Notes under the pieces: generated by a model
Databases searched by the model: none
Seen by the model: the letters and a program-made list of their open reading frames with translations, nothing else
What the model was told of the DNA's origin: nothing
DNA from: Climacium dendroides
Lineage: Eukaryota; Streptophyta; Bryopsida; Hypnales; Climaciaceae
DNA: 64,000 nt
Direction of reading: 5' to 3'
Assembly: GCA_950106755.1 (NCBI GenBank)
Contig: OX467082.1
Coordinates: forward strand, 4,154,001-4,218,000
Part shown: positions 47,101 to 59,700 of the stretch, piece by piece
Layout of the letters: every line of letters starts with the position of its first letter
Numbering within the stretch: position 1 is the stretch's first letter
Position numbers and translations under genes: made by a program

Positions 47101-50100
47101 TCTCCAATTCTGTTATGTTACTCGAATGATTTGAATATCTAATACTATATTGGAGTAGTGGAGCATTTTGATTTCTAGATCCGTTTTATCATATGTGAAT
47201 GCTGAATTGAACTTGATTATTATATTTTTGTAACATAGGTTTTAGTTTAATCTTTTTAGTTTCTTACGTCTATCCATGATGTTGCCAGGCACTTGGGCCA
47301 GGTTTCACTCAGTACGCTGAGCCTGTGTTTGTGAGGTGCATCAATCTTATTCGCACACATGAAGTTGCTAAGGTATTTGTGACATGCCCATTTGTACATC
47401 TATAGAGATTCATAGTTCTTTGCTGACAATGGAAATAGATTCTCTGCATCCAATTGGTTTAATCTGAGTCTGGGAAGAGCGCACGTTTACCAAGATGGTT
47501 TATTACCAGCATCTATTCTTCATCCGTGTGTGTTTTGCCCTCATGTTCATATCGGGTGGTTTTCTTTAACTTCCAAAACATTATTTTCTCCATTTTCACT
47601 CCTTAATATGCACGTCACGGTGGAACTTTGTCTAAAGTGATGTGCGGATATTCTTTACGCAGGCGGATCCACAGAGGGCAGGCGTAAATTACGACAAAGA
47701 ATTTATAGTTTGTTCCTTAGATTTGCTATCAGGTCTTGCAGAAGGCCTTGGCAGCAGCATTGAGAGCCTGGTACGTATTATGCAGCTAATTGTCAAGCTG
47801 AGTGACCTTTTCTTAGACCTTTCATCTATGCAATTGCATTCACCTATAGTATATAAATTTGTGTGAAATAGGCTCTGTCTTAAATCTGATCCTGCACTTG
47901 ATCCCTTGCAAAGTCAATAGGTGACAGTTCTATTATTTTTGTAGGCGTCGTATATGGTCCTTAGCCTCCATGAATTTAGTAGTTTGCTGATTTGCTTATC
48001 GATAATATACCTTGTTGGTTGTCTTGCACTATTCCTGAAAATTTTCGAGTTCCTTATGCAGGTATCTAGAAGCGATCTTCGGGATCTCTTACTGCAATGC
48101 TGTGCTGATGAAGCCCCCGATGTGCGTCAGAGTGCTCTGGCTCTATTGGGTGATCTGGTGAAGGTATGAAGCTAATGCCTCAGAAATTGTCCCTTTTAAC
48201 ATGGGAATTCGTCCAAAAAGGTGTTCTGAAGTGCTTTGAATCATCCGGAACGTCTTGGCAACTTGTCTCTTGTTCATATTCTATTTAGGAATGGGATCAT
48301 CTGTGCTGACGAGTCACTGTCTTTGGCATTCAACAGGCTTGCGCTGTGCATCTGCAGCCCCGACTTGCAGAGTTTCTTAATTTAGCGGCCAAGCAGCTGG
48401 TAAGAAAAGTACTTTTGGAGATATTATAGGTGTTCTTGTATGTATGATATTCTGGTTCTGTTTCTTACTCATCGTTGCTTTACGTTCTGTTCACCACTTA
48501 TCCTTACTCATCATTTCTTTTTGCCTGGCAGGGTCACGATGTAAAAGAGAATGTTTCCGTAGCAAACAATGCTTGTTGGGCTATTGGGGAAGTGGCCATC
48601 AAGGTTAGCCTTGTTGTTTATTTCCCCATTTATATATGCTGTAGGATTGGGTGTTCTGAAAGAGTCTTGACAAGGATGTATGTTCCGATGCTAGCATGCC
48701 TTCCATTTTGCGCACTTGGGTTCTTGTGTTTTGCCCGTCTGTCTTTGTTTGGTATACGAGCGATTTAACATGAAGATGATAAGTGGATATTTTAGTGTGA
48801 TGCCAGTCAATTGAGTTGCTCACAACGGCTGCGACAATGCAGGTTAGGAAAGAGATTTCGCCCATCGTGTTGACTGTGATCTCATCTTTGGTGCCTATCC
48901 TTTCAAATACTGAGGTAAGTTGAATCATCGATTTGCTTGTTGCTTCAGTATTGTCGTTGATTTAGTGTAGAGGATCTATATGACTCTTTCCTAATGTCTG
49001 TGCCATCAGAACATCTTGCAGATAATTGACTCAATGAGGCACATGTGCAGGGTCTTAATAAGTCACTCTTGGAGAATAGTGCCATCACTTTAGGAAGGCT
49101 GGGATGGGTGTGTCCGGAGCTTGTTGCTCCTCATATGGAGCATTTTATGCAGCCTTGGTGCCGTGCGCTTTGCACGTGAGTGTCTACACTTACTGAGAAA
49201 TTGATTTTCTTGGAGCAGGTTCTCTAGGTTTTACTTTATATGTAGATCCTTGTGGACATGGTAAAGTCTAGATTGTACTCAATCTCTTAAATGAAGTCTG
49301 TCTATTGTTCATTGATGTAGGGTTTCCGGTACTCACTATTTTCTCTGAACAGGATTCGAGATGATTTTGAGAAGGAAGATGCTTTCCGAGGCTTGTGCGC
49401 AATGGTATTCACAGTGTAGATCCAGTTCATCCAGTATCACAATTACAATATTGATAATACTTGCGCAATGCTTGGAGTAAATATCCTCGTGCAGTTCTTT
49501 ATGAGGTTTTCTATGGTATTTATGAGGTTTTCTGTCATGATAATTTTGAAATTTACAAACAGCATGGTTTTCCTAATCGTTTCATTTGTCGGATGTTAGG
49601 TACGGCTTAACCCTAGTGGCGCTGTGAACTCCTTCGTATCCATGTGTGAAGCTATTGGTAGCTGGCATGTAAGCACACTTCACTCGTCTTGTCCCTGGGC
49701 CGACCATAATGGACAGCATGATACTTGCCAATTGCATTTTGAGTTTGATCTCTTTTTTCTGAACCATTTGTTCTGCTTGTCGCCTGTTTATATCTGTTCT
49801 CGAGATTTTCACTGCAAATTAGTTGTGATAGAATCGTTGATCTCTCTGTTTATTTACATATCTAGCTTTTGACTTATGCAGGAGATTCGCAGTAAAGAGC
49901 TTTCGTCAGAAATTGCGCAAGTGTTACACGGATACAAACAGGTATGTAAAATGTTTTGTAAGTACGGTTTTGTATTGTAACGTGAATGCTAGGACTTCTT
50001 ACAAACAAAATGCTTTTTTGCCTTCAATCTATCAACCTGACCAAATATTCGTGGGTATTGTAGATGCTATCTCAATCCAGCTCTTGGGAACAGTATTTCG

Positions 50101-50153
50101 GAGTCTTGGATGGCCCACTGCGTGAGAAGTTGCAGAAAACTTATGCTCTTTGA
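41137..50153 (+). CDS. TRN1: Transportin-1 (importin beta-2 type karyopherin), complete, 29 exons
   Basis: This is a nuclear import receptor that binds PY-NLS cargo and RanGTP. Coding exons are 41137-41310, 42001-42288, 42690-42779, 42907-42984, 43203-43283, 43525-43575, 43826-43911, 44081-44147, 44312-44368, 44561-44590, 44784-44849, 45156-45278, 45367-45480, 45792-45890, 46071-46196, 46379-46453, 46694-46765, 46902-47012, 47289-47372, 47663-47770, 48062-48163, 48337-48399, 48532-48603, 48843-48914, 49051-49175, 49353-49404, 49600-49668, 49882-49941 and 50064-50153. They join in frame to 894 residues, matching the plant family length. The N-terminus [20 protein letters not shown] and the HEAT repeats align throughout with the plant protein as I remember it. 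The acidic loop used in cargo release is built from tiny exons 9-12 ([27 protein letters not shown]). The CSAFATLEE and [11 protein letters not shown] blocks are intact. Most introns fall at codon boundaries; exons 7/8 and 25/26 split a codon. Confidence 0.95.
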
Positions 50154-51283
50154 GCAAGGCACCGACTGATTGGGTCTCCTACTTATTAGGAAGCATCTAA
50201 TGCTAATCCTGCTCATATGTCATCACTTAACGGCTACTGCGCACTTGGATGCATGTGGCTCTTTCAAGTGTGGCTGTCCCGTCAAGAGATTGTCAACAGT
50301 GAGGAAAATATAGATCTACCCTAGTTTACCAACACCAGAATCGATGTGGCCTGCAATTTAGTCCTGGCCCTCACATTCTGGTTCTGGTTGTTAAGTGGTG
50401 GATCTCGAAGGGTTTCACGTAGCCACCCCTGATATAGGGATCCCTGGATCTCGTCTTCAGATTAATGTTTAGGGCTCCGTGGGCACTCTTATCAGAACAG
50501 GGGATCTGATGCATTGTTACAAAGTAAAGTGCTAACTAGATCCTGCTGGTGCTGTCATTGTAGCTCTAGTTTAGGAGCCATAGAGAATATGAGACCGTGA
50601 GCCATCTAGCCGTAAGTACAGACGGGGTTCTAGAGTTTTTGTAATGAGGAGGTGATATGCCACCTCAATCAGCGTAAGTGTAATTGAGAGGAGAGAAACG
50701 AGAGGAGGCTTTAGTTTCGTCGCAGCTGGTTCTGCCTGCATGGGTTAGTTATTGAGTTGTCTTGTTTTAGTTTGACAAGCTGATGTTCCACCCGTGAATG
50801 TCGTACGACATAGTACTTGTGAGCATTTGAAGACGGACTTATTTATGTCTGATCACTGCTTGAGTAGCAGCCCTAGGAGGAGCCACTCTTAATGTTTTAG
50901 TTAGGAAAAAGCTCTGGCTAAATTGTCAAGTTGTCCTGAGGCTGACGTTTTGCTAATTGTGTCGAGTTGTTCATTCAGTCAATATACGGTTTTGCCCTAT
51001 TCATAATTTTATTAACCTGTTTATCGAAAGCCTGCTAATTTTTTTATTTGCTATATCTGTCGGTCGTTGTACTTGGGTATTGATGTATTTATTGATCTCT
51101 ATTCTTGCGCAGAGTATTCTTTCTAGTTCTGTATAGGTAACGTAGTTTTCAATGATGTGCAATTTCAGAAAGCAAAGGCAGAACGGCACGTATTTATTCA
51201 GATATTACAATGATGGACATTCTACGTGTTGCAATTCTAACTATCGCAATCACATATTTAAATCTGTGCTTACGTAAGGGAAA
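50154..51283. other. Convergent 3' flanks of transportin-1 and PTI1-like kinase
   Basis: This gene-free interval holds the 3'UTRs of two genes transcribed towards each other. No open frame above about 62 codons and no recognisable element are visible. Confidence 0.6.
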
Positions 51284-53159
51284 TCAAATTACTCTGGTTT
51301 TGCTGACAAGTATGGTGTTAACATCAGTACCTACAGGGTGTGAGCTGAAAAGAATAGCTTCATGAAGACGCAAACTGTCGCTGCCATGCTGCACGGGAGG
51401 CTTGACGATATCTTTTGCCCCGTCCTTCAGTATCTCCACCACATCTTGCATGGAGGGTCTCTCTTCAGGTAAAATATCTGTACAGAGAGCTGCAACCTGC
51501 CAAGGACCAGTAGTAGATTTCGTTGATAAAACTAATGAAACACCGAATAAGAGAGGAAGGAATTTCTTGAGAATGCAAAAATTTACCTGAACTAGTCTGG
51601 TCAGCTCGTCCTTGTCAAACTTTCCTTCCAGCTTTGGATCAACCAGCTCATGGAATTTGCGTTGCAGTACTAATGGCCTAGCCCATTTCATGATTGCTTG
51701 CTTCTCTCTACTAATTCGCTCGATTGGCCTCTTACCACTAATGAGCTCCATGAGTAGTATTCCGAAGCTGAAAACATCGCAGCTTTCTGAGACTTTTCCT
51801 GAACCGATCTTCGGAGCTGAGTATCCAGAGATGCCCTTGAGAGGGGAGCCTTCGGGAATGAGCTTGGCCAAGCCAAAGTCCACCACTACTGGGTTTAGTT
51901 TGTCGTCCAAGAGAATGTTGTTGGCTTTTATGTCTCGATGAATGATCTGGGGTTTGGCGTAGTGGTGCAAGTAGCTGTGCATCAGAAAGCAGAGAGCACC
52001 AAATCAGAATGAAAATATATCTTGATGAACCAAGTTCGGTGAGTTTACGGCAAGGTTGAGTTTCGATTTACTTACGCAAGACCTTCCGCGGAACCGACTG
52101 CAATCTTCATTCTTTGGTCCCAATCCAAGGTGGAGTCAACCGCAAGGTGGCCGTGCATGTGCGAGAAGAGGCTCAAGTTCGGCATGTAATCATACACGAT
52201 TAAGCGTTCCTGACCTTCCTCACAGTATCCCATCAGGCTCAGCAGATTTTTATGTCGCACCCGACCGAGAATCTCAATTTCGACAGCAAATTCGCTCTCT
52301 GTCTTCGTGCTCCACACTTTCAACCTTTTCACTGCAATCTGCACAAAGAGCTCACGGAGCTAAACTTTGTAACGGATCGTGCATTATGGAGGTATGTAAC
52401 TTTGTCACTGAAGCCCGTACCGGCAGTTGCGAATACCGTAGCCTGAGGTCACCTTCAGCGGAAAATAATTAAATTTTTTGAAGTCGAATGGTTTTGGGAA
52501 TTAATAAGCCACTTTGCCGAATCCAAGGAAAATTAACCATAAAGAAAATCAAAGAAAGTCAAAATGTTGGAAATGATACATGTACATAGAATCCAAATTC
52601 ATTCTTCTAGCTTTACATCAAAGCAGGGACACTTGTCTAGGAAAAGTAATGTGTTCATTGAAAGCAATGATTATCACCTTCCTATGCAATGAAGAGAATT
52701 TTTCAAACTTCCAAGATTATTTGAAGGTTGCCGAAAAACTATTTAATAATTGATAAATAACTTATTCATAAAAATTGAACTGCCGAATCAGCCCTTCTAA
52801 TTTTAAATAATCACTCGGCACACATGTGCCGAAGGTGACCTCAGGCTACTGTTGTCCATCGAAGCTTAGCTTCTCCTTTCTTTTGACATTGAATATTTAC
52901 TTTAGCGCGACCACAGCTAGCCAAAAGGTATTTAACTTCAAATGATTAAATCTGAAATAGTAAGCCTTACTTCGTCGCCACTCGGCAGTTGACCCCAGTA
53001 GACGCTACCAATTATCCCTTCCCCAAGCTTGTTGTCATAGTTGAAATTGTTGGTCGCGGATTGCAACTCTCGTAAAGAAAATTTACGCGATGTTCCTTGT
53101 CTCTTGCTATCCACAGGCCTGCACAGACTGATCGACCCGACATACTGATTCGTCAACAT
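51284..53159 (-). CDS. PTI1-like receptor-like cytoplasmic kinase, complete, 4 coding exons
   Basis: This is a Ser/Thr kinase of the plant RLK/Pelle superfamily, closest in memory to the Arabidopsis PTI1-like kinase At3g15890, probably cytosolic or membrane-associated signalling. Exons are 52971-53159, 52076-52338, 51587-51974 and 51284-51496, giving 350 residues; there is no signal peptide or membrane segment. The glycine loop KLGEGIIGSVYWG is at about 44-56, the ATP lysine in IAVKRL at 67, HRD at 163-165 and DFG at 183-185, all present. The activation segment is unusual. After LIPEG it runs directly SPLKGISGYSAPK, so it is about six residues shorter than relatives, and the normal APE glutamate is lysine (about residue 206). 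The start ATG at 53157-53159 follows an in-frame TAG nine bases after a likely acceptor, so there is probably a 5'UTR intron. Intron 1 (52339-52970) is mostly a TIR element. The gene is convergent with transportin. The kinase call is certain; whether it is fully active is not. Confidence 0.88.
52441..52846. mobile_element. TA-flanked 406-bp TIR element in kinase intron 1
   Basis: A perfect 16-base inverted repeat GCCTGAGGTCACCTTC is at 52441-52456 and 52831-52846, bordered by TA on each side (52439-52440 and 52847-52848). This fits a Tc1/mariner-type non-autonomous element. A near-palindrome CGGCACACATGTGCCG abuts the right repeat. It takes up about two thirds of the 632-base intron separating the kinase glycine loop from the catalytic lysine. 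Confidence 0.83.
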
Positions 53160-54400
53160 TGACTACAACTGCACAAATTTAATCTTGACGATCAAGCTTT
53201 CCGTCAAAAATGTACTGCATCTTCGAGTGAGGAAGGGATTGAAGTGCAGAACGAGAGCTGGAAGATGTGTAAAGTTTCGAGGTGAAGTAAGAAGATCGTC
53301 CTTCACTGACAGACCTAGTCACATCCTCGAGTTCAATCAATGTGTATTGTGCCTCTGGACCCTCAAAAGCCATAATCATCCTTACTGTATCGTGAACAGC
53401 CAGGGTGAACTTTTTCAGTTTCGATTCACGTTTGAACTACAACTGTTCTTGCATGTCCTTGAAGTATTTCCCAGTATTTTCTCAAATCCAACAAGGATGA
53501 AGTTCTGTGAACTAGCTAGCTAGAGTGCTGTTACTAAATGCACATTCTCGAACATATCAGCTATACCTTTGACGTATCGTACAATAGCAGTACATGAATG
53601 GAGAAACGATCGAGAAGCTCGCAGTCAAGTATTGCATCCCATTCAAGTTCTATTTCGATGCGAGCTTCGAAAGCGGACCAGTCTGGTGTGCTCACCTGCT
53701 ATCAGCCGAGGGCATGTAGCACCAATACTTGCCCCAAAAGGTCCGCATCGTTTTCCTCGGAGGTTGTCTATCAGCTGCATCATAGCTTGCCCTGCATCGC
53801 GCGAAGAAGCTAAGCACACTGATCGAGCTGCTGCGCGCTCTTGCTGCTTATTCAGTGTCTCAACGCAGGACGTGAAGGGAGGGCAAGCGGGCGATGTTCA
53901 TGAGCGAAATGGCTAGTCCTTATGACTTGCACATGGGCAACAGGAGTTGAAGGACGATCGGCACACATGGTTTTGCAGTGAAGCCAATCACCCATTCTCA
54001 CAGACTGACAGCTAGTGTTTTATTTCCGCAGTCTTTCTGACACTGGGTGGCAGAAACCGGTGTGACTGTGTTCAGTCCTTGACCGCTTTCAGTTCTTGAC
54101 TTAAGTTAGTAACGTGAGCTCTGGAGCGTTGCCTGACTTGCCTCCCATCGCTTGCTGATTTCTGACAGCAGGAAGCAGGTGGTTACAGTTAATTTGTTCA
54201 GACTGTCAGAGGACTACTGCATCCACAACACGCGTGGATGAAGTTTAATGAGGAAGGACGTGCATCCACGACTTAGTGCCATTCTGCCATTTCGACTTGC
54301 ATAAAGAAAGGGGTCGTTAAGACTCATAGTAAAGTGGGAGAAGTGCTCAGGGCTGAATCATGGACCTGTCAAACGATATAGGAGAGGGCTCAAAAACCGC
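53160..54400. other. Upstream region of PTI1-like kinase with probable 5'UTR intron
   Basis: On the minus strand TTTGTGCAG immediately precedes TTGTAGTCA and the kinase ATG, a good acceptor for a 5'UTR intron. Moderate-GC sequence continues to about 54,350 with short frames on both strands (for example 53569-53916 plus) that show no known motifs. It probably contains the kinase leader exon and promoter. Confidence 0.45.
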
Positions 54401-56775
54401 TCAGGCATTAAGAACCGCCCTACAGAAGTGTTTGAAACAGTGCACAGGGATGCAGAAATGGAAGTGCGTTTGTGTGGTGAGGAACTGCCGTTTCATGTGT
54501 GTGGTTTTAGGCTATTGAGCAATGATATGGGTCACTATCATGTGTGATTTTTGCTCATAAAGTCTTGAACTTGGTGAGGTTTGTACAATGCATTTGAAAT
54601 GTCAAAAGTTATAGCACTTTGAATTGGACTTGAAACTATGTGAGGACATTGTGGCGTTTAGGAGTTGCAATAAATTTTGATTTATAATGGGGAGTGAATT
54701 GAATAGAAACGTACAATGGATTAATTTTAGACTCAGTGGCTCTATTCAAAGGCATGTTTGGGATCGTTCTTAAACTCACTAGCTTCATTCAAAGGCATAT
54801 TATTATTCATTATAGTTGTACCTATGAGCATTAATAGGGACCTAGGCACTTTTGACTTTGAAAAATCATATCTTATTCATTCCAAGCCATAAAACTAAAA
54901 TTAAAATGTGCATTGTTGTATTCTTCATTTCTCTTTCTCCCACAAAAAATAAGTCTTTGGATCCATCCATTTTTGTACACGAGTCTTTCTTCCTTAGATG
55001 CACACTTTTTGAGCATGTTACCTTACGAAACCAAGTTAGCGATAGGGACATTTGTATTTCACAATGCCATAGCACAACAATGAGTGAAGAAAAAATAAAA
55101 GTGTGAATACAAAAGTTGTAGACGTATATGAGGCTACTCCATACTAACTTCTACAAAAACTTGAAGCAAAATGTAATCATGGTTCAAAAGTTAATGAACC
55201 TCAATGTTTGCAACCCTACAAACTTAGATTCGACCTATTTAAATTCTAAGAGCACTATAACAAATTTACAAAACTGGATTGTATCTAATGATCCTTCAAT
55301 CTTCTTGTACTTGTATCAAAAGTAAATAATCTAAAACAATTGTTCTTTAGGGATTGAACCCCACAAGGAACAAGGAATAGTCCAAATTCTCAAAATTGTG
55401 AAGATGTATCATAAAATGCAACTTAGATAATAATTTAATGATGACTTTCAAACAATAGTTGCTAAATATGATTTATAGATAACATCTGGATGGTTAAATC
55501 AACTAGTACAAAATCCAATTTTTTCAATAAAACTTGAAGCCAAAAATTGGAAATTCTTTCTAAAACCAGTTGTAAATTGAATATTTGTGATTTTTATAGG
55601 AATTTTTTACTGTTAAGTTCAAAATATGAAGTTATAATCAAAAGTGATTTTTGAAGATTTTAATCTTCTGTATTCATTTTTGAAGGTTCATTTTTTGAAG
55701 AAAAAAGGTTTCAAGGTTCATTTTTTGAGGAGAAAAGGTTTCTTCTTAAAGCCAAACGCACTGGTACATATTGAGTGATACAATATTTGCAAAGCAAAGT
55801 CTTCATAATCTATATCGTACAAATCTTAAGGAACTAACAAAAAATTTCCAAAAACCAATGGATGAGAACACTCATTTTCATTAACTTGGAATGCATGTGT
55901 TTGTGTTCATCCGTTGTTTGAAACTAAAACGCCTGGTCTTTAGGAGTTAAATAAGACTCGCATAAGTTAAGTCTGCATGAGTACACAACTGCACATGATG
56001 ACTTCCACCATGTTGCCTTGATCTGTAATCGATTTGATATCTTGCGTCTCCATTCAACTGTCACTCCAGAGACCAAGTGCACGGTAACCAATGTCCTGAA
56101 TAACTGCCCAATGTCCTTCCTGTGCTTGAGAGTTCATTGTCCAGACGCTAATTCTCATGAAAGTCCAGATCGTTGAAAATTTTGAATCATCTCTGATCTT
56201 TAACTACGTTCTTGAGATAAGTTCCTAGAACGAGATAATAATACTCTTTTCCTAATCGTGAAAACTCACCTTCTCCGGGTGAAGTACAGTACATATATGG
56301 CAACCACAGAAAAGAGGCTGACATGCACTGCGGACCAGCATACATGCCACTCAAAGATTGATCAGTCCACGTTTTCTTCCTGTATCTTTCGGTACCTCCC
56401 CCCCTGACAATGTGCACAAAAGGAATCTGGTTTGCTTTCATTGGTGCAGAGGCATCTCCTCAAGAATGATGAGGAAGTGCTATCCTACGAATTCTTTAAA
56501 TCTAAATCTAAAAATCACGGAAAAGATGTACAGTTTCGATTTCCACTTGACCACTTGGTGACCAGTTTCTATCTCCACTTGACCTACTCTACTCTGGAAA
56601 TAATACCAGCTAGAAGTAAGTGGATTCAAAAAGAATGGTATCTCGTCACTCAGCGAGGTCCTCAATTTCTACAAAAGCAATGAGAAGATAGTACAGAGAA
56701 ATCAAGAGAAGTTGGCCTTCTACGACCTGCTGGTGGTGACCACTGTACAGGGGCAAGTTCAAGCATCGATTGCAA
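54401..56775. other. AT-rich intergenic DNA between kinase and RAD5-like genes
   Basis: No gene is recognised. The sequence becomes AT-rich from about 54,500 to 55,950. It contains isolated TTTAGGAGTT-type motifs near 54,650 and 55,940 that resemble the ends of the TTAA-CCC elements. The final 600 bases are less AT-rich and probably include the RAD5-like 3'UTR. Confidence 0.4.
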
Positions 56776-59700
56776 CTAGCAAAAGAGCATCTTCAACTCC
56801 TCAATTCGAGCAACACGAACTTCCTGGTTATTAAGTGCCCCAGCAATCATTCGTTGCTTTCTTGCTTGCACTGCCTGCATCTTTTCTTCCACTGATCCCT
56901 GTAACACCATGTAAAATATCAGAACACAATTTATACTGGCCCCTAAGTGCCCAAATGGCCCGAAGTAGCTGATTCCAAATCTTTACGAGTTGAGATAAAT
57001 CAATCAGGAAACTCCAAGGTAACAAAATGTATCAATAGAAAGAAAAAATCACCACCTTCATTTTGGATGATAGAATTATGATATGGAAGTTTCCAATATC
57101 AACTATTAGCTTGCGAGAGGACTTCCTATTTGAGCTTCCGCAAATAGAGGTTATATGCAATTTGAAAGAACGTGCACAAACGATCTTGGAGACCACTATC
57201 ATACGACATACTTTCACTATCGTACGTTCACTTGAAGGAAAAATGCAGTGTACTTACTTTCACAATGAAGCGCTTGATTTTGACATCATTGGTTTGACCA
57301 ATTCGGTGTATCCGCATGATAGCCTGCTCTTCAACAGCCGGATTCCACCATGGATCCTACATAAAGAAAGACATATTATTCCTAGATCATTTTATGCAGA
57401 AAGATGACAACCAGTAATTTAGTAGGTGCTAAGGCATGGCCTGTACATTTGTAAATTTCTAGAAGAGAGAAACTCACCAAAAGGAATGCATTAGAAGCAG
57501 AAGTGAGGTTAATGCCTACTCCTCCTGCTTTGAGAGAGATGAGCATAACCTGCAAAATCATTGTTCAGAAGTTTAGTGGCCTTTTATCTGAGACAACTCA
57601 AGGTAGACGAATCAAATCATGTCGACCACTCTGAAGAGCTATCATTCTCTTTCACAAACTCTAGGTCACGATAAACCGTAAATTGCATTACCTGCGAAAT
57701 GATAAACCTGAAACCCATAATCCATGGAATAACTCATTTGACTTCAGAAACAAAGCTCTCGAAATAACGGCTAAAACATTCGGTGATCAGCATCTCACCA
57801 GGATGTCTTCTTGACAGCTAAAATCTTTCAGCACCCTCTCTCGTTGCTGCTGAGAGAGCGATCCATCCAGCCGAACAAACTTAATTTTCTTCCTGGGGAC
57901 CATGGCAACACACAGAAGTACTTTTAGGTGGAGCTAGGGTTGTGACGAAGCTGGAAATGCCACGAATAATGTTTGTTGCAGAATAAGATGGGCACATGAT
58001 AAAGAAAAAGAAGTACTTCCAGAGCTTTAAGAGTAGCAGCCATGACGATAAACATTACCTTTTGAGAGGTATTTCAAGCAGATCCAAGAAAGCAGTCCAC
58101 TGGCTGAAGATCACACTTTTAGCGCCAGATGGTCGCAGTTCCTCAAGTTCTTTCATCAGTGCCGTGACCTTGCAAGAATCGGTCCAATTAGCTTCCACGT
58201 TGACTTGGAAACGGCTGTCAGAGGGTGCAGTTATAATATCTTGACGACTCAAAGTTTGCCTGCAAAAAAAATTCCAATATCAATAGCCTGAAACATGAGG
58301 TGAGAGATTTGACATCCACTACAAAACAGATCGAATTAAGACACCCGATATGTACTCCGCTAGATTATGTAACTACCTGCAGATTGGACAGGGCCCACCC
58401 CCATAGCTTCGCCATGAAGCATATAAACAATCCCTACACATGCAGTGGGCACAAGGCGTGAGGACAGCATCTTCGACAGACTCCAAACAGATGGGGCATT
58501 CCCCCTTTTGGCCACTCTGCAAATCCTTGACCACTTCTTCAACAAATGCCTTCGTAGGCCTATTCAGAAGCCCCTCTGGTCCTCCTTTCAGAAATCGTTT
58601 CGCTAGCTTGCCAAGATCCGCATATTCCTCGGTGTCACCACGGCTGCAAAGACCCCAAAATCCATTATTAGCTGTTGGAATTTACCAAGACCAATCCAAA
58701 TAAAGTATGCCATTTCATAACGTTAAGTACACCTGAGCGTACAATGAAAGTACCTCATAACTAGAAAGGGATGGTCGCAGCATTGACGGAGACGCAGTAG
58801 CAACTCAAGGATAGACGCATAGTTATGCAGCACCTTCCCTTGCTGAACGAACTGGTCAAACTTGGTCTGCAAATCCAATAGTTCACTTATTAGAGTTAAA
58901 TATTGCATGAATAATAAGAACAATATGATAGAAATAGATCCAAATTATGCACACTTCAGAACTGGGAATAATTATTGTCGCGAGTCACCTTGGATTTTTT
59001 GTACAGGGCAGTGTAGAAATCCTGTTCAGCTTCTGAAAACTGGCATTCCACAACTTGCATGTCTGCAGGAGGCAACACTAGGATGGGTCTGCACAACATT
59101 CAGGTGGATAGCCACGCCATAACCGTCAGCCTTAAAATCAGCGCGCACTCGGGCTATTCAAGACACATCAAGCAAAACTAGAATAAAATAACTTTTTGTT
59201 AATGATGCAACCAGAAAAAAGTTACCATAGCTTCTATGAGGCTCTTGTAGTTGAAAACTCACCTCCCATGTTGATCAAGACTATCTTTCGTGCGCCGAAG
59301 CATGAGCGGCTGGAGTATGGCTTGTAGTAGTTTCAATCCCCTTTCGTCACCCTCCTCAGATGGTTTCTGAACTAACTTCTCCCACCTGCACGACAGACAC
59401 ACCGTTAGGTATTTCTTCCGAAGCAAATCCGAAGAAGGAAACCAGAGACAAGATGAACAAAAATCAACTTCATAGCAGCATTGAAGAGAAACCTACCAGT
59501 TATAATTGCTCCAGGGCTCAATACGCAGAAAGTGAATCAGACTAAAAATATCCTCCAGTTTGTTCTGCACCAACAATCAGAAAAGAGCGTTAAAAAACGG
59601 GAATTAACACTTGTTTTGCAACAGAATCACGTGTTCATCAGAACCTGAATGAGAGTGGGTAGGGAAATCTAAGATGATGGTATATGAGAACAGAAACTCG

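Noticed and set aside
53569..53916. 115-codon plus-strand frame upstream of the kinase
   Set aside because: No motif, overlapping alternative frames, and it lies where the kinase leader and promoter are expected.
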